Shown: one piece after another, positions 16,608-21,024 of the stretch
Numbering within the stretch: the first letter of the stretch is position 1
How the letters are laid out: each line of letters starts with the position of its first letter
Origin: Proteromonas lacertae
Lineage: Eukaryota; Sar; Bigyra; Opalinata; Proteromonadidae
DNA length: 21,024 nucleotides
NCBI GenBank assembly: GCA_002245135.1
Contig: NGBS01000522.1
Location: 1 to 21,024 of the forward strand
Direction: 5' to 3'
Notes under the pieces: generated by a model
The model's database searches: none
Seen by the model: only the letters and a program-made list of their open reading frames with translations
What the model was told of the DNA's origin: nothing
Program-made: the position numbers and the translations under genes

Positions 16608-17409
16608 ATGAGCAACTGGAAGTTGCTATACAAAAACAGCTTCATCAATGATCCAAATCCGAGCATATATAAAATTTTATGTGAGAATTTTAAGACGATT
16701 GTAGAACATGAGAAAGATTTGTAACGATATAGGTATATTATATTATTATATGTCTATAGCTGGAATGGTAACTTCAGTATAAGGCGTTTCACTACATGGT
16801 ACAAAAGATTCACAGAAACTGAAAAGATTGATGATCGACATGAAAGATTAAAAATGTCCAGAGTGTTGATGTCTGTCCTGCTATGTAATATCATGTATAA
16901 AGAGGATCTGGACAAAAGCATCGTATATCCATTTAATATATATTTCAATTTTGAATCAATAGTATGATCGTATGCTTGACCATGCAATGGAGGACATGGT
17001 GGAACTGACTTGTATGTATATCATACATTTCGGTGACAACGATTTAGCAAAATGCGAAAAAGAAGAAAACAAGAATTCGAAAGGAGATATAGTTTACAGA
17101 AGTACTGCTGAAAGTATGGTAAGTAGTAAAGTCTCTATAGCATCGTTGTTTGATAACCTGGATGATGATGATTATAATGATGATGATGACAACAACAACA
17201 AGTTGTTAAAGGTGGTATCCACAAAAAGAAAGTGCAGTACATCTAAAGCTCCAAGATTCAAAAGAAAGAAAATAAATCAAAAAAACATTTCAACCAAAAA
17301 CCAAAAACAAGAAGATAGTACTACAGAGGAAGATGATGATGATGATAATAACTTCTCACAATATATAGTAGATGATGATGAGGAGCCAGAGTACCAAAAT
17401 GATTATTAA
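16608..17409 (+). pseudogene. Acidic, nuclear-signal-bearing unrecognised protein, broken
   Basis: Coding sequence from ATG 16608 (MSNWKLLYKNSFINDPNPSI) to 17409. The first 125 codons look folded (FTTWYKRFTETEKIDDRHER; MSRVLMSVLLCNIMYKEDLD). The last 145 are disordered: Asp runs (about 17160-17200), a basic cluster APRFKRKKINQKN typical of a nuclear localisation signal (about 17250-17285), another Asp run, and EPEYQNDY at the end. Divergence from the integrase and this charge layout suggest a nuclear regulator or integration cofactor, but no family is recognised. Interrupted a couple of times. Confidence 0.5.
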
Positions 17410-17584
17410 TCTCTAGTCCTAATTGGTTCAAATGATAGATTGTGTTTGTGTGGGAGTGTTGTTTTCATAATTTACTTAATTAATTAGCATTATAACAAGT
17501 CTTATAAGAAATATCAATAATAGAAAAATAGATGCGTTTCGAGATTTGACTTGAACTCCATTTTTTTGTTTTGTTTTTTATTAC

Positions 17585-17636
17585 ATAGGATGGTCACCAT
17601 ATGTTGTCATATCACACAGTATGGTGACCATCCTAT
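17585..17636. repeat. Perfect 17-bp inverted repeat with 18-nt loop
   Basis: ATAGGATGGTCACCATA (17585-17601) and its exact inverse complement (17620-17636) flank an 18-base spacer. Each arm itself contains ATGGTCACCAT, a perfect dyad around its central C, so four half-sites ATGGT/ACCAT occur. This is typical of a protein-binding site cluster or a cruciform-forming site. It is not directly next to a stop codon. Confidence 0.8.
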
Positions 17637-17800
17637 CTATTATTGTTTTTTGAATTTTTTTAAGAAAATTAGATTTCGATTATGATCAGATAGTCAAACT
17701 AAGGGCATATATGAGCCCAGCATAAATAGATAAATCGAATGATGTATTTATTATTGTCTAATTATGTTTCTATTGATTTTTTGCATAATAGATTTGAAGC

Positions 17801-17816
17801 ATAACGACTATATTTT
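17801..17816 (+). promoter_or_regulatory. AACGACTATA promoter-like motif before 17894
   Basis: ATAACGACTATATTTT resembles ATAACGGCTATATTTC of 2921 and 9828, with two changes, and stands 93 bases before ATG 17894 in the same orientation. Confidence 0.4.
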
Positions 17817-17893
17817 CGAAAACAAAAAGTAACGGATAAAAAAACCATATAGGATTTCGAATAAAAAAACCCATAAAAGATCCATTACCTACA

Positions 17894-18121
17894 ATGCCTG
17901 AAGAGTATTATATAAGTAAGAAGAAAGAAGAACAAGAAGTAACTGAAAATGCATTAGAAGAATTTAATAAACGAAAAGCTAATGCTAATGATGTTACTTA
18001 TAATGCTGCATTACAACAGCTACATCAAAATACATTTAGACATCCTGATTCATTTAAATTTACAAATGAAGATGATGTTATTAATTTAATTAATCCCCAA
18101 TTTGTAGAAGAAGAATATTAA
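17894..18121 (+). CDS. Small unrecognised protein, 75 residues
   Basis: An intact frame from ATG 17894 (MPEEYYISKKKEEQEVTENA). It is charged and helical in the first half, with LEEFNKRKANANDVTYNAAL, then QLHQNTFRHPDSFKFTNEDD, and ends FVEEEY. No membrane segment or known domain. It converges on the polymerase gene with a 21-base gap and is preceded by a promoter-like motif. Small acidic proteins beside PolB in protein-primed systems could include a terminal protein, but this one is far too short and lacks support for that. Confidence 0.55.
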   Translation: MPEEYYISKKKEEQEVTENALEEFNKRKANANDVTYNAALQQLHQNTFRHPDSFKFTNEDDVINLINPQFVEEEY

Positions 18122-18142
18122 CAATATTAATTGTTTTAATTA

Positions 18143-21024
18143 TTATTTTTTATATCCATATGGTAATGTATTGTATTTATCAAAAAAATATCTTTTATCA
18201 TCATAATAGGTTAAGCCAGTTTTGTTTTGTACTGTTGTATAAACATTATGATGTATTGATTTGATTTGACATACTTCATATTTTTGACTTTTACTAGCAC
18301 CTTCAACAAAATCATTGTATATATCATAAGTTATTTTTCTAGAAACTTTTACATAAATACCTTTACAACGATTGTCAGTATTTGTATTATTATCAGAATC
18401 ATCATTCACTTTCTCCTTTTCGTATATATAACATTTTGATTTTAATCCTATAAACTTTGTTATAACATATAGGTTTTTATTATTCTTATCCTGTTCTTCA
18501 AATTTTAATCGATTTAGTGTACCTGGATGAACAGCTCTATGTATATCCAACTTATAATTTTCTAAATAGGGATTTTTCAAATTACTTCCATCAATCCAAT
18601 TATTAAAGATAGGATCCTCTAAGTCTTTAAAAATATTATTAGTTTCAACTGAAAGAAGTAAACTATCAGTATCAGTCATACATAGTGTTAGCTTATCAGA
18701 TCCATATTTTTATCTAATACATCATACCAATATTTTTGCATTTTGAGTTTAGACAGTGCTAAGATAACCATTCCAATTTGTATAGGTTTATTAATTTCAT
18801 ATAGTTTTTTATGAAATGTGCAATTCTTAAATCACCTTCAATAATGATAAAGTCTTTAAACCATGGATCACTTGCAGCATTAATCATTTGATCTTCATTA
18901 GTAATTAAAGATATGTTACTTCTCTTTTCAACACGTTCCATAAATTTACCGTATAAACTATTCATTAATTTCTTTATATAGTCTGCAGTAGTATTTTGAT
19001 TGTTTTCTTTAGCTTGGACTCTTTTTTGTACCATAGTATTAATATATTTACCCATATATAGACCTTCAGTAAATCTCATTATTCTATACACTTTACCCAC
19101 TTTATAGCCATGTTCAACTGCAAACTTCAAATTTTGGTAGTGTATTATATATTTTTCTTTAGGATACAAATCAGTTATTAATTTCTCAGTAGCATGGTAA
19201 GTACCTCTTTCTTTATGTATAATACCAAGATTTTCAGCTCTTTCAGTTTGTATATCAGATAACCATTCTTTAGGTATTTTCTTCCTTTCAGGTAACAATG
19301 GGTATTCTTTAAACTTGTCTTGTAGTTCTATAGGTAATTCTATATCAACTTCCAATATATAACCAAAATCATTATTCTCTAATCTATCTTGATCCATTTC
19401 TTCATAATATGGTAAATCAAGTATACTTTCTAATGTAATAGAATTTGGATCAATAAATTCAAAGTCATCTAAAGGCATTTTACAAGAAGCCATAACTGAA
19501 GGGTATAAAGAATTGTAGTCTTGATATAATAAGAATTTACTAGGTAAAGTTTCATCATAATTTTTCATAAATTTGTTATTAGCATCTTCCTTACGCTTAC
19601 CAATATATGATAATCCTCCGTATAAACCATTCAATATAAAATCATAGTATTCAGGTTCACAAAATAATTTAAGTTCCACATCAGATACATGTAAGAATAA
19701 ATCAAGTGATAAACTGGGTAATGAAATATACCAACAAGGATCTATGTGAAAAGTATCAAATATATTATCTCTAAAATCATTAAATATAGACTGAAGAATA
19801 TAAACATCAATTTTCAAGTAAAATAAATTGTATTCACGTATATTATCAAATCCAAATATTTGATTTACTTCCATAGCAAAATCAAATTCTTCAGGTTTAA
19901 TAGTTTCATTATCATTCAATTTAGACTTAAAATCATCTATAGTAAGATCTTTGAAATTTTCTTCAAAAGCTTCAAGAGATGTCATATGTTCATATGGAAA
20001 ATAATTCTTTTGAAGTAAGTATTTTTCAATAATTTCATCATCTAGGTAATGTCCATTATATTCTTTAAAATTCTCATAAATTGTTTTGAATTTTTCTTTC
20101 TTAGTATTATTTAATTCTGCTGTAATTTTTAGATCATTAGTTAAATTTGCTAGAGAACCTGCTAAGAATAAATAACTGTCAATAAACACCAAATTCTTGT
20201 ATTGTATACACTTATAGTTTTCATCTGTATTAGGTATAATATTGAGTGGACTATTAGTTATTGCAGCAAATTTGGCTAATTCCTTTACTATGAAATGCTG
20301 GTCATATTTCATAGCATTATGACCTATTATTGGTACTTTTAATTTTTTTATATCAATATTTAGATTCTCATTACTACAATTGAAGCAATATAATGACCTG
20401 TGAAATGATCATGGTGAAGTACCTTTACATGATCAATAGAATTAAATAGTTTACCACAAAAGTCACATTTTCTCTTTTTATTATGTATATCCTTAGCTAT
20501 TTCATCTCCATCAAAAGGTTTAGGATTAGCTAGTCTGTAATTGTAAACTGTACATATTTGATCGTATATATTTAATATATCCAATACAAAATCATTTTCA
20601 ATATTATGATCCTCATTTTGTTTATATTTAATCACAGTAAAACTGTTTATATCTGGTATTTTACCTATCTACATAGATACAGTAAGAGTAAAGCTTATGC
20701 CTAGCCATAATAGATTGCTCAGTTTTTGATAATTCTATTCTAGTATCATTATTATCTATTTCTTCCATAGATTTATATACTTAAATTCAATTCATTATCA
20801 TAAGGTACAAAATAAGTTTCAGTATCATAATACATAACAACTGGCAATGTTTGGAGGTGAGTCCAATGTCTAAATTTTAAGTATGATTTTCTTTATCATC
20901 TTTATCAGGGAATAATCTTAATACATTCTCTTTATCTTGACAGTCATATATTTGGTGATTATTAAAGGATCTATCATCGTAAGCATAGAAGAGACAGTAT
21001 GGACACACAAATATATTATTAGTA
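18143..21024 (-). pseudogene. Protein-primed family B DNA polymerase, broken, N-terminus outside window
   Basis: The replicative polymerase of the element, reading leftward from beyond the right edge. Order from N to C: a zinc-finger-like CPYCLFYAYDDRSFNNH...C (about 20935-21005); exonuclease I YYDTETYF (about 20810-20835); an endonuclease-VII-like zinc motif CDFCGKLF...HHDHFTGHY (about 20395-20475); exonuclease II GHNAMKYDQHF (about 20295-20325); exonuclease III YNLFYLKIDVYIL (about 19795-19835); polymerase motif A DYNSLYPSVMAS (about 19490-19525); PKEKYIIHYQNLKFAVEHGY, typical of Polintons; motif B IKKLMNSLYGKF (about 18945-18985); motif C MTDTDSLLL (about 18650-18680). The C-terminal part ends LPYGYKK. 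Both proofreading and polymerase active-site motifs can be read. Interrupted several times. Confidence 0.93.

Larger units (their letters stand above)
17410..17893. other. Non-coding region with perfect hairpin and promoter-like motif
   Basis: No gene is supported here. It contains the 17-bp hairpin at 17585-17636, an imperfect palindrome GGGCATATATGAGCCC (17703-17718) and an AACGACTATATTTT motif (17803-17816). It separates the acidic gene from the small gene at 17894 and the polymerase. Size and structure make it one of the best places for a control or origin-like region in the window. Confidence 0.5.
1..21024. mobile_element. Polinton/Maverick element, internal part, both ends outside window
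   Basis: The whole window reads as one virus-like DNA element. Seen: family B polymerase motifs (18143 to right edge), DDE integrase (15159-16444), Walker A/B packaging ATPase (2969-3825), Ulp1/adenain-like protease (about 13841-14298), and jelly-roll capsid proteins (471-2907). Known: this combination defines Polintons/Mavericks and adintoviruses. Terminal inverted repeats and target-site duplications are not visible because genes run off both edges. The element is broken, with an estimated two to three dozen interruptions, but coding signal between them is strong, so it is young or the assembly carries indel errors. Host genus cannot be named; composition is strongly AT-rich. Confidence 0.93.

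Noticed and set aside
16754-16987. Minus-strand frame within 16608-17409
   Set aside because: It is antisense to the folded-looking head of the plus-strand gene and has no domain or placement support.
17703-17718. GGGCATATATGAGCCC as a second strong hairpin or operator
   Set aside because: The arms are only four GC bases around an AT core; such palindromes are expected by chance in this composition.
1-21024. CRISPR array, rRNA, or bacterial operon/phage interpretation
   Set aside because: There are no regularly spaced repeats and no rRNA sequence. The gene set (PolB with Polinton motifs, DDE integrase, adenain-like protease) is that of eukaryotic virus-like elements rather than a tailed phage.

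Overview
The window lies inside a large Polinton/Maverick-type virus-like element in an AT-rich eukaryotic genome or closely related viral contig. The diagnostic set is present: a protein-primed-type family B DNA polymerase, a retroviral-like (DDE) integrase, an FtsK/HerA-type packaging ATPase, an adenovirus-type cysteine protease, a double jelly-roll major capsid protein and a penton-like minor capsid protein. No spliceosomal introns are evident and coding regions are densely packed. I cannot name the host. Neither end of the element is in view: the left edge cuts a minus-strand gene and the right edge cuts the polymerase, so the element exceeds 21 kb.

Layout from left to right. 1-385: end-truncated minus-strand gene of unknown function, divergent from the capsid block. 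471-3825: penton, major capsid protein and packaging ATPase, all plus strand. 3881-4349: small unknown. 4377-7131: mainly minus-strand cluster of unrecognised proteins (a 235-residue protein with a charged tail, a roughly 200-residue gene, an acidic protein and a Gln-rich protein), with one small plus-strand gene. 7206-9814: plus-strand series of small basic, disordered, coiled-coil and acidic proteins, including two basic amphipathic-helix proteins resembling adenoviral minor core/pX-like proteins of adintoviruses. 9893-14298: about 4.4 kb of plus-strand coding sequence for large, partly membrane-spanning, partly low-complexity proteins, ending in the maturation protease. 14346-14753: minus-strand unknown. 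14754-15158: non-coding, with a tRNA-promoter-like hairpin. 15159-16444: integrase (minus). 16608-17409: divergent acidic/nuclear-signal protein. 17410-17893: non-coding, with a perfect 17-bp hairpin. 17894-18121: small plus-strand gene. 18143 to the right edge: polymerase (minus).

The element is broken: many coding regions are interrupted, in total perhaps two to three dozen times, yet the stretches between breaks keep clear coding character and recognisable active-site motifs. That suggests a young copy, or else uncorrected insertion/deletion errors in a long-read assembly; the sequence alone cannot separate these.

Short intergenic sequences recur upstream of several genes. A motif AACGG(C/A)TATA lies 30-110 bases before plus- and minus-strand starts. 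A 25-bp element is shared by two divergent intergenic regions, and an identical 17-mer TAATAATACTTATATTA occurs before two other genes. They look like the element's own promoter set. The most novel content is the 4377-14083 block of unrecognised genes, roughly half of the window.
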